Assembly: GCA_010031735.1 (NCBI GenBank)
Contig: RGZB01000006.1
Coordinates: forward strand, 1 to 62,220
Reading direction: 5' to 3'
Origin: Pseudomonadota bacterium
Lineage (GTDB): Bacteria > Pseudomonadota > Alphaproteobacteria > Rickettsiales > RGZB01
Length of the DNA stretch: 62,220 bases
In this document: positions 54,787-62,220 of the stretch, in pieces
How the letters are laid out: each line of letters begins with the position of its first letter
Position numbering within the stretch: the stretch's first letter is position 1
Made by a program: the position numbers and the translations under genes
Notes under the pieces: model-generated
What the model was told of the DNA's origin: nothing
The model's input: only the letters and a program-made list of their open reading frames with translations
Databases searched by the model: none

Positions 54787-56106
54787 ATGCCTACACTCCC
54801 CCGCCTCTTCCTACGCCGCAAATACCTCCTTCTACATCTGCTGCTTCTTAGTGTTTATCTGGTAAGTGAACTGGCGCTCGTCACATTCAATGGCTCCCCT
54901 GCGAGAACCCATTGGCAATTCCTCGATCTAGGCTTACTCAAGGATGATCTCCTGGAGTCACTCTACCTTCTGCATGCACAGCCACCACTGATGAATTTAC
55001 TTCTGGGGCTCGCATTGAAGATCGGTGATGGCCATCACCGTATGACGCTGTATGTGTTGCAGATGGCCCTGGTCGTCGCCAACGGTTTCATGCTCTCCCG
55101 CATCTGCCAGCGCTTCGCCTTACCGCGGTTCGTCACATGGATCGTGTTTCTCTCGCCCTCGTTCTATCTTTACAGCAACTGGTTCTTCGAAACCTTCTAC
55201 ACCTTCACTTTCATGAACATGGTGCTACTGGGCATAAGCGAATTCAACCGGCGACAGGGCTGTATCTTCTTTCTGGCGGGTCTTGGGCTTCTGAGTTCAA
55301 CCCACGCCTTATTCCACCCGCTGCTCGTGCTGTTGTTTGCGCTCGGGACATTCTTTTTCATCGAGAAACATCTAACGCTTCTCTACGACAGGCCGTATTT
55401 CATGACTGTGATGACGGCCGCCTTACTCATACCATTCCTTGTAGTGATTAAAAATTACACGGTTTTTGGCGTGCCCACGACCTCCAGCTGGCTGGGATGC
55501 AATCTCTCGCAAGTCACCGTTCATACAGAAGACCGTTTCAACGCATTCGCTCCTTTTGATGATAACATCGAGATCGGCACCAAAGATGCACTCAATACAC
55601 CCACACGGGAATGCTGCAATAATCCTAACTTCAATTACTTCGGTATGCTGCTGCGCTGCGATGCCTTGCAGTATTCCTCCATCCACTGGATCGGCGAGCA
55701 TTCTAAAGAGTATGTGAAGAATATCCTCGCGACATTGCGCACCCAATTGGAGGAGCGCGGATATAATTACGCGTTCATCTCGTCTGAATGGACCACGCTC
55801 GGCAAAACCTACTTTGGTTTATTCGAAGAGGCGATTGCACCGGTAGATTTCATCTTGCCGTTATTTATTCTTGTCGCCCCTTTGCTGGCCATGATGACCT
55901 TGTGGTTTGAGAAGGCAAGAAGCCCACGCGCCTTCATGCTGATCCCGATGGTCGCGCTGTATTACGTGCACTTGCTGCTGATCAATGCACTGAACGGCGC
56001 AGAGCAGGTGCGCCTCAATTTCCGTTTCTATTTCTTCATCGTGTTCTGCACCGCGCTTTTCCTGCGCACGTTAGTGCGCCAATATCTGCACCTGCGCCGT
56101 ACGTAA
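54787..56106 (+). CDS. Uncharacterised polytopic membrane protein, GT-C/PMT-like
   Basis: The protein has 439 residues with about ten membrane helices and AGGATGGG before the start. LHAQPPLMNLLLGLALKI in the first extracytoplasmic region parallels the 'HPPL..LLL' element of GT39-type mannosyl/arabinosyltransferases. The expected acidic pair is less clear (LGLLKDDLLESLY). A Cys-containing loop (CNNPNFNYFGMLLRCD) lies near residue 280. It is probably an envelope glycosyltransferase, but this is inference. A 4-base TAA-ATTTC junction and ~96 bases separate it from arsR. Confidence 0.55.
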   Translation: MPTLPRLFLRRKYLLLHLLLLSVYLVSELALVTFNGSPARTHWQFLDLGLLKDDLLESLYLLHAQPPLMNLLLGLALKIGDGHHRMTLYVLQMALVVANGFMLSRICQRFALPRFVTWIVFLSPSFYLYSNWFFETFYTFTFMNMVLLGISEFNRRQGCIFFLAGLGLLSSTHALFHPLLVLLFALGTFFFIEKHLTLLYDRPYFMTVMTAALLIPFLVVIKNYTVFGVPTTSSWLGCNLSQVTVHTEDRFNAFAPFDDNIEIGTKDALNTPTRECCNNPNFNYFGMLLRCDALQYSSIHWIGEHSKEYVKNILATLRTQLEERGYNYAFISSEWTTLGKTYFGLFEEAIAPVDFILPLFILVAPLLAMMTLWFEKARSPRAFMLIPMVALYYVHLLLINALNGAEQVRLNFRFYFFIVFCTALFLRTLVRQYLHLRRT

Positions 56107-56166
56107 CCCTATTTCCCTTTGATGCGCTTTCCATTATGCCTGAGAGTATGCCCCTATATTTTAGTA

Positions 56167-56203
56167 TTGACTTAATTAAGAATATACTTAATAATAAAAG
56201 CCA
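56167..56203 (+). promoter_or_regulatory. Promoter and operator of the ArsR gene
   Basis: TTGACT (56167-56172) and AATAAT (56190-56195) are spaced by 17 bases. The inverted repeat TTAAG-AATATA-CTTAA (56176-56191) lies between the two boxes, a typical ArsR-family operator position for autorepression. The predicted start point falls on or next to the ATG at 56203, and no ribosome-binding site precedes it, implying a leaderless mRNA. Confidence 0.6.
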
Positions 56204-56541
56204 TGAGGATGTTTACTGCACTTGCTGACCCAACCCGCCTGCGCATCGTGGAGATGTTAGCCGCGAGTGGTCAGCTGCCTGTCAGCGACATCAGCAAGAA
56301 GTTCGACATCAGTGCACCCGCTATCTCGCAGCATTTGAAGGTGCTAAGGGAAGCCAAGTTGGTGGAGGTGGAGATAAAGGCGCAGCAGCGTATCTATACC
56401 CTCAACCCCAGCGGCATGTCGGAAGCAGAACGATGGATCGGTAAAATCCGGAAGATGTGGGAATCACGCCTTGACCGTCTCGATCAATTCCTGCTGGAGG
56501 AAGTAAAGAAATCAACCAAAGGCCAAAGGAAAAAGCAATGA
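56203..56541 (+). CDS. ArsR family transcriptional regulator
   Basis: The protein has 112 residues, mostly a winged helix ([40 protein letters not shown]). The metal-binding ELCVCDL-type motif of arsenic sensors is absent (position reads LPVSDIS), as expected for the SRPBCC-associated subgroup. The C-terminal tail is Lys-rich. It overlaps the next gene by ATGA, so the two are a coupled pair. It probably represses its own operon. Confidence 0.93.
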   Translation: MRMFTALADPTRLRIVEMLAASGQLPVSDISKKFDISAPAISQHLKVLREAKLVEVEIKAQQRIYTLNPSGMSEAERWIGKIRKMWESRLDRLDQFLLEEVKKSTKGQRKKQ

Positions 56542-57050
56542 CCTTACGTACGTATAAAGTAGACCCCAAACTGGATCTGGTCCTCGATCGCGTGATCGAT
56601 GTACCGAAAGAACTCGTATGGAAAGCATGGACCAATCCGGAATACCTGAAAAAATGGTTCTCTCCTAAACCGTGGCAGACCACCGATTGCAGGATAGACC
56701 TGCGTGCGGGTGGTGAGTTTTATACCGAGATGCAGAGTCCGGAAGGTCAGAAATTCCCCGGCAGCGGCTGTATACTCGAAGTCATCCCGAATGAGCGACT
56801 GGTGTGGACTTCGGCACTCCTTCCCGATTACCGCCCGCAGGGTCCAGCACCGGAAAACGCCAAGGAATGCAGCGCGATGGCCTTCACCTGCGTGCTTACG
56901 CTAGTCACGAAAGGCAAAGGTACGCACTACACCGCCCATGTGATGCACGGCAATGTGGAACAAACAAAGGCGCATGAGAAAATGGGCTTCCATGAAGGGT
57001 GGGGAACCTGCCTCGACCAGCTGGTCGCTTACGTGAAGACCTGGAAATAG
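56538..57050 (+). CDS. SRPBCC (AHSA1-type) domain protein
   Basis: The protein has 170 residues. The START/AHSA1 fold is recognised from [48 protein letters not shown] and the C-terminal [20 protein letters not shown]. These proteins bind hydrophobic ligands in a helix-grip cavity. The ArsR-SRPBCC pair is a recurrent two-gene unit in proteobacteria in which the regulator controls the partner. The ligand is unknown. Confidence 0.93.
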   Translation: MTLRTYKVDPKLDLVLDRVIDVPKELVWKAWTNPEYLKKWFSPKPWQTTDCRIDLRAGGEFYTEMQSPEGQKFPGSGCILEVIPNERLVWTSALLPDYRPQGPAPENAKECSAMAFTCVLTLVTKGKGTHYTAHVMHGNVEQTKAHEKMGFHEGWGTCLDQLVAYVKTWK

Positions 57051-57116
57051 CCACTTAAAGATATATTGCAGGCTTATCCTTTATGCTGCTATGAATAGCG
57101 GTATAAAGGATATTCT

Positions 57117-57413
57117 ATGAAATTACGCACCACCCTGCTTACCCTCACCCTCTTCACAATACCTCTCTCGGCGCAAGCGGAAATCCGCATCCGCAACCTG
57201 GATAAAAAGCCGGTGAAAATTGTAGTGACGGAAATGGGAAAGACAGATGGCATCCTCCTCCCTGCAGATGGCACCTACACGATTACGAGCCCCAGTGTGA
57301 TCATCGCGCTGCCAGGACAAAAGCCGAAACGTGCAGATAATTTTGAAGAATTTTCAGTAAAGGGCGGCGAGCTCTATCTCTCCCGCCGGACAGACCGTGG
57401 CGGCCATCATTAA
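57117..57413 (+). CDS. Small exported hypothetical protein
   Basis: The protein has 98 residues with a signal peptide (MKLRTTLLTLTLFTIPLSAQ, A at 21). The mature domain of ~75 residues is beta-rich (IRIRNLDKKPVKIVVTEMGK ...) and ends RTDRGGHH. No family is recognised. Its stop is 2 bases from the convergent gpsA stop. It lies 66 bases after the SRPBCC gene and may have its own promoter. Confidence 0.6.
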   Translation: MKLRTTLLTLTLFTIPLSAQAEIRIRNLDKKPVKIVVTEMGKTDGILLPADGTYTITSPSVIIALPGQKPKRADNFEEFSVKGGELYLSRRTDRGGHH

Positions 57414-57415
57414 TC

Positions 57416-58402
57416 TTAGGAATTGCTGATCAGCTCTTCGACGATGACGTCGATCTTCTCTTTGTGATGGAGGATGCGGTTCACCGCTTCCATGATCGGC
57501 ATATCGACTCCAAGCTTCTTCGCGAGTCGCGTGACCGAATCGGCGGAATACACACCTTCGGCCACCGTTTTGCGCGATTTCATATAGGCTTCAAGCGATT
57601 TACCCTGCCCTAACGCGAAGCCAAGGGACATGTTCCGCGATTTCTGGCTACCGCAGGTGAGGATCACATCCCCTAAACCGCACAGGCCTTGTATGGTTTC
57701 CGAACGGCCACCTTTGGCGATGCAGAGGCGGCGGATTTCCGCCAAGCCACCGGTGATGAGGGCGGCTTGTGCGTTCTGGCCGAGTTTGCGACCGGCCGCG
57801 ATACCGCAGGCGATGGCAAGTACGTTCTTGGCCGACCCGCTGATCTGCGAGCCGATGATATCTTTCGAATAATGGACTTTGAACAGACGGTGCGAGACCA
57901 TCTTACCGATTTTATCCGCCAGGCGCGGATCGCGGCTTGCAACCGTCGCCGATGCCGGCAGGTTGCTTGCGATCTCATCTGCGAAGGTCGGACCTGAGAG
58001 AATCGCGATCGGGTTCGGGAGAATCTCCTCCACCACTTCACTCATCAGTTTGAGCGACTTCTGGTCGATACCCTTACTGCAAAGCACGAGCGGGGTTTTC
58101 TTCGGCAGTTTCAGCTTTTTCAGCTGCTCACAGGTCTTGCCTACGAATTGCGACGGGGTGACGAGGAAAATCGCCTCTTTATTCAGGATGTCTTTGAGCT
58201 CGCCGGTCGCCTTGATCTTCTTCGGGAGTTTGCAGCCGGCCAGGAATACCTTGTTCTCATGGCTTTTATTGACGCTTTCGACCACTTCCTTCTCCAGCGC
58301 CCAAAGGGTCACATTGCTGCCGGCATTCGCGGCTGTCACCGCGATCGCTGTACCCCATGCCCCTGCGCCAACCACCGCAACGTTCGCAGATTTCTTGGGC
58401 AT
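57416..58402 (-). CDS. gpsA: NAD(P)-dependent glycerol-3-phosphate dehydrogenase
   Basis: The protein has 328 residues. It reduces dihydroxyacetone phosphate to glycerol-3-phosphate for phospholipid synthesis. VAVVGAGAWGTAIAVTAANA binds the nucleotide. GPTFADEIASNLPASATVAS and the catalytic region QISGSAKNVLAIACGIAAGR, then GLAEIRRL and GLCGLGDVILTC, are conserved. It begins 1 base after the stop of the upstream EAL protein gene, so expression is coupled. Confidence 0.96.
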   Translation of the reverse strand: MPKKSANVAVVGAGAWGTAIAVTAANAGSNVTLWALEKEVVESVNKSHENKVFLAGCKLPKKIKATGELKDILNKEAIFLVTPSQFVGKTCEQLKKLKLPKKTPLVLCSKGIDQKSLKLMSEVVEEILPNPIAILSGPTFADEIASNLPASATVASRDPRLADKIGKMVSHRLFKVHYSKDIIGSQISGSAKNVLAIACGIAAGRKLGQNAQAALITGGLAEIRRLCIAKGGRSETIQGLCGLGDVILTCGSQKSRNMSLGFALGQGKSLEAYMKSRKTVAEGVYSADSVTRLAKKLGVDMPIMEAVNRILHHKEKIDVIVEELISNS

Positions 58403-58403
58403 G

Positions 58404-60026
58404 TCAGGTTTCTCCCATCCAGTTACGTTTGATTTCCGGGCGTCCGAAGTAATAGCCTTGCAGGTAGTCGATATTGAGGTCCATCAATACCTTCGCCACC
58501 TCGCCACTCTCGACGCTCTCGGCGATCGTTTTTAAACCATAACCGTTATTGAAGTCCACCAGCGTTTTGATGAACAACAGGTTCTCGGAGTTATCCGGCA
58601 GGTCGATCACGAAGGCGCCGTCGATCTTCACCAGATCGACCGATAAGGATTTCAGTTGACGGAACGAGGTGTAACCCGCGCCGAAGTCATCGAGCGCCAC
58701 TTTGCAACCCATGGATTGGAGCGTCGCCACGAAATAGGCCGTTTGGCGAAGGTCACGCTGGGCTGCAGTTTCGGTGATCTCGACGATGATACGGTTCGCG
58801 ATCTTCGGATCGGTGAGTAACCGCGTGCACATGGCGAGCCATTTCGGGTTATCCGTCGTCATGTTCGAGACGTTGAAGGTGAACGAGACATCCGGGTGCT
58901 GTTTGAGTTCCCAGACCACTTTCTCGAGTACAAATTGGTCGACCACGTCGATGAAGCCCATCTTCTCGGCGATCGGCATCAACATACCTGCCGAACTGAC
59001 CTTGCCATCATCCCCCACGATACGGAGTAAGCATTCATGCGCGAATACTTTCCCCGTCTTACTCTCAACGATCGGCTGGAAGGCCAAACGGAGTTTATCT
59101 TTGTGCACAGCCTGGCGCAGATAATGCATCATGCCGATCTGGTCTTTGGATTTCGCTTGGACGGACTCCGCTTCCGTGTAATCACAATAGAAGGACGTCG
59201 CCGAAGGATCTTTCGCATAGGAAAGTGCGATATAGGCGCGGTATAAGACTTCCTCGGTCGTAGTTGCATCGGTCGGGAAATACACCCCACCCATGGAAGC
59301 GCGCACACTTACCGGGTCTTTAATGTCCGGGCTTTGGTAATTCCGCATGAAGTCATTGAATTTTTTGGAGAAAGCCTGCACATCCTCACGCGTCACACCG
59401 TTCAGTATGACGCCCATCTGATCGATATAGATGCGGCCGACATAATCGCCCGGCTTGCTCAGTTCACGGATTTTGTTCGCCACATCGTCGATCACCTTGT
59501 CGGCGATTTCTTTGCCATACCAGCTGATGACAGTGGGCAGGTTATTCAGGGATATCTTCAAAAAGCAACCCAGGTTGCCGGCTTGGATAGCCTTTTCAAT
59601 AGCGGAACTTAACCCTTTGATAAAGTTAGCATTATACTTATATTCACCCTCCGCGAACCCCTGCATGGAGTGGGATTCGATCGGGCGGATGCAACCCACC
59701 ATACGGCGCGTTTCCTTGTCGCCGGAAAGCGAGGCGGTATCTTCCACCCACAATATTTTATTGCCATCGACCATCACCCGATATTCCATGCGGAAGCGTC
59801 CGCCCTTCTGGAAGAGGTTGGTGGTAGCCTCTTTATAACGATCTTTATCATCTGCATGGATACAGGAAATAAACTTCTCGCGCGTCGCCAAACCCGAGAG
59901 GTCCGACAAGGCGGCACCCGCGACAGCACCCGACCACTCGATCGTATCGCTGTTTTCAGGGCTTTCGTAGATTAGAAAGCCGGCGTTTTGTAAGCTGGAG
60001 CGTAAGCGTTCGAGTTCTTGCATCAA
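58404..60026 (-). CDS. PAS-GGDEF(degenerate)-EAL cyclic-di-GMP phosphodiesterase
   Basis: The protein has 540 residues. An N-terminal PAS-like domain occupies ~10-115 (IHADDKDRYKEAT, EYRVMVDGNKILWVEDT). A GGDEF domain follows at ~140-285 whose active site reads GRIYIDQMG (197-205) instead of (R)GGDEF, so it cannot make c-di-GMP. The EAL domain at ~300-535 has E331-C-L in place of EAL, and the other catalytic residues are kept: FNVSN, EITET, LDDFGAGYTSF, VKIDG, AESVE and LQGYYFGRP. It is likely an active or sensor-type phosphodiesterase regulated by the PAS domain. It is cytoplasmic, with no membrane segments. It is immediately upstream of gpsA. Confidence 0.88.
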   Translation of the reverse strand: MMQELERLRSSLQNAGFLIYESPENSDTIEWSGAVAGAALSDLSGLATREKFISCIHADDKDRYKEATTNLFQKGGRFRMEYRVMVDGNKILWVEDTASLSGDKETRRMVGCIRPIESHSMQGFAEGEYKYNANFIKGLSSAIEKAIQAGNLGCFLKISLNNLPTVISWYGKEIADKVIDDVANKIRELSKPGDYVGRIYIDQMGVILNGVTREDVQAFSKKFNDFMRNYQSPDIKDPVSVRASMGGVYFPTDATTTEEVLYRAYIALSYAKDPSATSFYCDYTEAESVQAKSKDQIGMMHYLRQAVHKDKLRLAFQPIVESKTGKVFAHECLLRIVGDDGKVSSAGMLMPIAEKMGFIDVVDQFVLEKVVWELKQHPDVSFTFNVSNMTTDNPKWLAMCTRLLTDPKIANRIIVEITETAAQRDLRQTAYFVATLQSMGCKVALDDFGAGYTSFRQLKSLSVDLVKIDGAFVIDLPDNSENLLFIKTLVDFNNGYGLKTIAESVESGEVAKVLMDLNIDYLQGYYFGRPEIKRNWMGET

Positions 60027-60180
60027 GTTTTTTTGAGTATGAGGATGGATTCTTTTTATATCAGAAGCTTAGCCATTTGCCTATGCATTATTTACAGGCC
60101 GATTGCGCCCCTCCACCTCAAAATATATGAAATAAACATTCATAATACAGCGGCTTAATTCAATAATTATAGAACAGGTT

Positions 60181-60228
60181 ACAAATTGATACAAATTACT
60201 AACAAATTGGTTGATTGCAAATTTGCAA
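60181..60228. promoter_or_regulatory. Phased ACAAATT repeats and palindrome upstream of the TpsA gene
   Basis: ACAAATT occurs at 60181, 60191 and 60202, about one helical turn apart. The perfect palindrome TTGCAAATTTGCAA follows at 60215-60228, 64 bases before the start codon. The gap (60027-60291) is AT-rich and holds no gene. It is probably the control region of the exoprotein gene and/or the divergent EAL gene. Confidence 0.45.
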
Positions 60229-60291
60229 CATGCTACAAACGCCGCATTAAAAATCCCCCATTTTATCAACCTTTATGTACAGGTGTCACAA

Positions 60292-62220
60292 ATGCGTAAG
60301 TTCGGTGAAGCATTAAAAGTAAGTCAGAAAAATTCGTTCTTCTGGGGGATCCGCAAAAAGAATAAACAAGTATTCAACAGCTGCACCGCACTCGCATTCG
60401 GCGTGCTCGCACTCTCCTCTCCGGCGATGTCCCTCGCGGCTCCGACCGGTGGCAACATCACGGGTGGCGCAGGTTCCATCAAGCAAGACGGCTTGAACAC
60501 CAACATCAAACAAGACACCCAGAAACTGAACATCGACTGGAACACGTTCAGCTCGAACGTGAACGAAGCGATCAACTTCTACCAACCGAACGTAGATGCT
60601 ATCGCAGTCAACAAAGTCGTAGGCGGCGTACCGTCGCAACTGAAAGGTGCCTTGAACGCGAACGGTCAAGTATACATCCTGAACACCGCAGGTGTGACCT
60701 TCTATGGCACCTCGCAAGTAAACGTTGGCTCTCTTGTGGCAACCACGGCAAAAGACGTGCGTTTTGAAGGGGATAAAGCGATTTTCTCCGGCGCTGAGAC
60801 CGGCAAGGTCATCAACCAAGGTGATATCAAGGTATCCCGTGGTGGCTTCGCTATCTTAGCGGCTCCGGAAGTGGCGAACGAAGGCTTCATCCGTGCGAAC
60901 CTCGGCCGTATCGAACTCGCTTCGACGGGCAAAGGCGAATACGCGGTAGATTTCCGTGGCGACGGCCTCATCCAATACATCATCTCTGAAGATGAAGCGA
61001 AAAAACTGACCGGCGGCTCGGTGACGAACACCGGCACGCTCCGTTCCCGTTCGGGCGTGGTGAACATCACCACCCAACGCGCGGGTGAAATCGTATCCGG
61101 CGTCGTGAACCTCGACGGCGTGATCGATGCGGATGCATTCGACACCAACGCTAAAGGTGGTACGGTCCTCGTATCTTCCGCTGGCAATATCAATCAAACC
61201 GGCAAAATCACCGCGAACGCGGATAAAGGCGATGCAGGTCAACTGACCCTGTTCGCTGACCGCACCGGTAACTATAACGGCGCACTCTCCGCTACCTCTA
61301 ATAAAGGCAAAGGCGGTTTCATCGAGACTTCTGGTAAAGAAGTGAACTTCGGCGATACCTTCACGGTATCAACCGCAGGCAAACAAAACGGTACCTGGCT
61401 CATCGATCCGGTGAACATCACCATCGCAAACAGCGGCGGCAACCTTGCCACGAGCACGGTAGTAACCGCCCTCGGTTCCAACAACGTCGTCATCAACACC
61501 ACCCCGGGCTCCAGCACGGGTATCTCGGGTGTTCCGACCACGCCGAACACGGGTGACGGTGATATCACACTGAACAGCAACCTCACCTGGAGCAGCAACA
61601 ACTCGCTCTCCCTGATCGCGGATGACGATATCCGTATCAACGCGAACATCACGAACTCTACCGGCAACGGCGGCGTAACGCTCCTCGCGAAGAACGCACA
61701 CAACGATACGGGCGGCGGCTCATTCGATGGCGTGAAGATCGACGGCGGCATCACGCTCAATGGCGGCGCACTCTCGGTGACCGCGCAGAACGGTAACGGC
61801 CAGAACGGCGGCGATGGCGACATCGCAATCAGCACTGCGCTTTCAACGAAAGGCCTTTCACTGACAGCAGGCGGCGATGTTCAAGTGAACAACGCAGCGA
61901 CCTCTACCTCCACCGGCAACATCAGCATCACGGGCAAAAGCAAATCCGGTACGGGCGTTCTCAACGCTTCCGGTACGGGTAACGTGACTGCAACCATCAC
62001 CAATGCCGCGACTTTCGGTAACGTGAATGCACAAGGCGGTAACATCAACCTGAGCGCGGGTAGCACACTCGATACGAACGCACTCACGGTAGGCGCAGCG
62101 ACCGGCACCATCACCACCAACTCTACCGGTTCGACCACGACAGCGGCACTCGGCGCCGCGGGCGGCGCCATCCTCATCACCTCGGGTGATGACATTGATT
62201 TGAATGGCACCATCACCAAC
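60292..62220 (+). CDS. Filamentous-haemagglutinin-type TpsA exoprotein, 5' part
   Basis: The first 643 codons are open to the right edge. An extended signal region (positively charged for ~25 residues, then FNSCTALAFGVLALSSPAMS, cleavage near residue 49) is typical of large secreted proteins. The TPS secretion domain follows: NITGGAGSIKQDGLNTNIKQ, INFYQPNVDAIAVNKVVGGV and ALNANGQVYILNTAGVTFYG. These are the hallmark 'haemagglutination activity domain' elements recognised by a TpsB/FhaC transporter. After ~residue 390 come repeated beta-helix rungs rich in Gly, Asn, Thr and Ser. No transporter gene is in the window. It is a surface adhesin or toxin-carrier of unknown target. Confidence 0.92.
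   Translation, partial: MRKFGEALKVSQKNSFFWGIRKKNKQVFNSCTALAFGVLALSSPAMSLAAPTGGNITGGAGSIKQDGLNTNIKQDTQKLNIDWNTFSSNVNEAINFYQPNVDAIAVNKVVGGVPSQLKGALNANGQVYILNTAGVTFYGTSQVNVGSLVATTAKDVRFEGDKAIFSGAETGKVINQGDIKVSRGGFAILAAPEVANEGFIRANLGRIELASTGKGEYAVDFRGDGLIQYIISEDEAKKLTGGSVTNTGTLRSRSGVVNITTQRAGEIVSGVVNLDGVIDADAFDTNAKGGTVLVSSAGNINQTGKITANADKGDAGQLTLFADRTGNYNGALSATSNKGKGGFIETSGKEVNFGDTFTVSTAGKQNGTWLIDPVNITIANSGGNLATSTVVTALGSNNVVINTTPGSSTGISGVPTTPNTGDGDITLNSNLTWSSNNSLSLIADDDIRINANITNSTGNGGVTLLAKNAHNDTGGGSFDGVKIDGGITLNGGALSVTAQNGNGQNGGDGDIAISTALSTKGLSLTAGGDVQVNNAATSTSTGNISITGKSKSGTGVLNASGTGNVTATITNAATFGNVNAQGGNINLSAGSTLDTNALTVGAATGTITTNSTGSTTTAALGAAGGAILITSGDDIDLNGTITN

Noticed and set aside
60313-62219. 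Several minus-strand open frames over the TpsA gene
   Set aside because: The plus frame has a start, signal region and clear TPS-domain motifs; the opposing frames are low-complexity shadows.

Overview
The window reads as a chromosomal segment of an alphaproteobacterium with moderate GC. The evidence is a PhaR-type regulator, a TorF-family porin, a gyrA-coaD pair, a DUF6362 protein, and a tldD / cytochrome aa3 oxidase locus (ctaC-ctaD-ctaB-coxF-ctaG-ctaE-DUF983-surf1) running into thrC and an M16 peptidase. No rRNA operon, CRISPR array or phage structural genes were seen. Species cannot be named from sequence alone.

Positions 1-12960 are the right end of an integrated, AT-richer island that begins outside the window. 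It abuts the 3' end of a tRNA-Val(GAC) gene, and its large serine recombinase reads into that tRNA. Its left part is a tightly packed module: the tail of an upstream gene (DUF4007-like by eye), a 1137-residue P-loop ATPase, a DndC-like PAPS-reductase/PP-loop protein, a DEAH helicase and a GHKL ATPase. This resembles phosphorothioation-linked or BREX-adjacent defence loci but matches no named system I can assert. The PAPS-reductase gene is broken by a 7-base near-duplication. The right part holds replication and mobility genes: a DnaD-like/DnaA-domain-I protein, a DUF6362 protein, a small recombinase-associated ORF, a highly structured spacer, and the recombinase.

Positions 13-25 kb hold ordinary chromosomal genes: tetR, yceI back to back with a permease, dxs, gyrA-coaD, mgtE, two small exported proteins sharing a LAPAAG motif, a TorF porin, tRNA-Leu and lipB. 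Positions 25.7-27.7 kb hold three tandem paralogous membrane-anchored proteins of unknown function. Two of their three transcription units begin with an identical 46-base leader just after an extended -10 promoter, and units end in look-alike hairpins. This is the most distinctive unexplained structure in the chromosomal part.

Positions 27.8-45.8 kb hold phaR, ubiA, rsmE-gshA, a perfect parS-type ParB site, gshB, a Rap1a-like exported protein, tldD, then the long oxidase operon with M32 carboxypeptidase, thrC and M16 peptidase, ending at a convergent yqgE. Glutathione synthesis is encoded at two facing loci (gshA, gshB) that flank parS.

Positions 45.9-62.2 kb hold cell-surface and signalling genes: polytopic glycosyltransferase-like proteins, a hydrolase-fold protein lacking its nucleophile serine, tRNA-Thr, a truncated GNAT, an amino-acid permease, a chemoreceptor, tRNA-Pro, two uncharacterised envelope proteins, an ArsR-SRPBCC pair, gpsA behind an EAL protein with a dead GGDEF domain, and the first 643 codons of a filamentous-haemagglutinin-type TpsA exoprotein that runs off the right edge.
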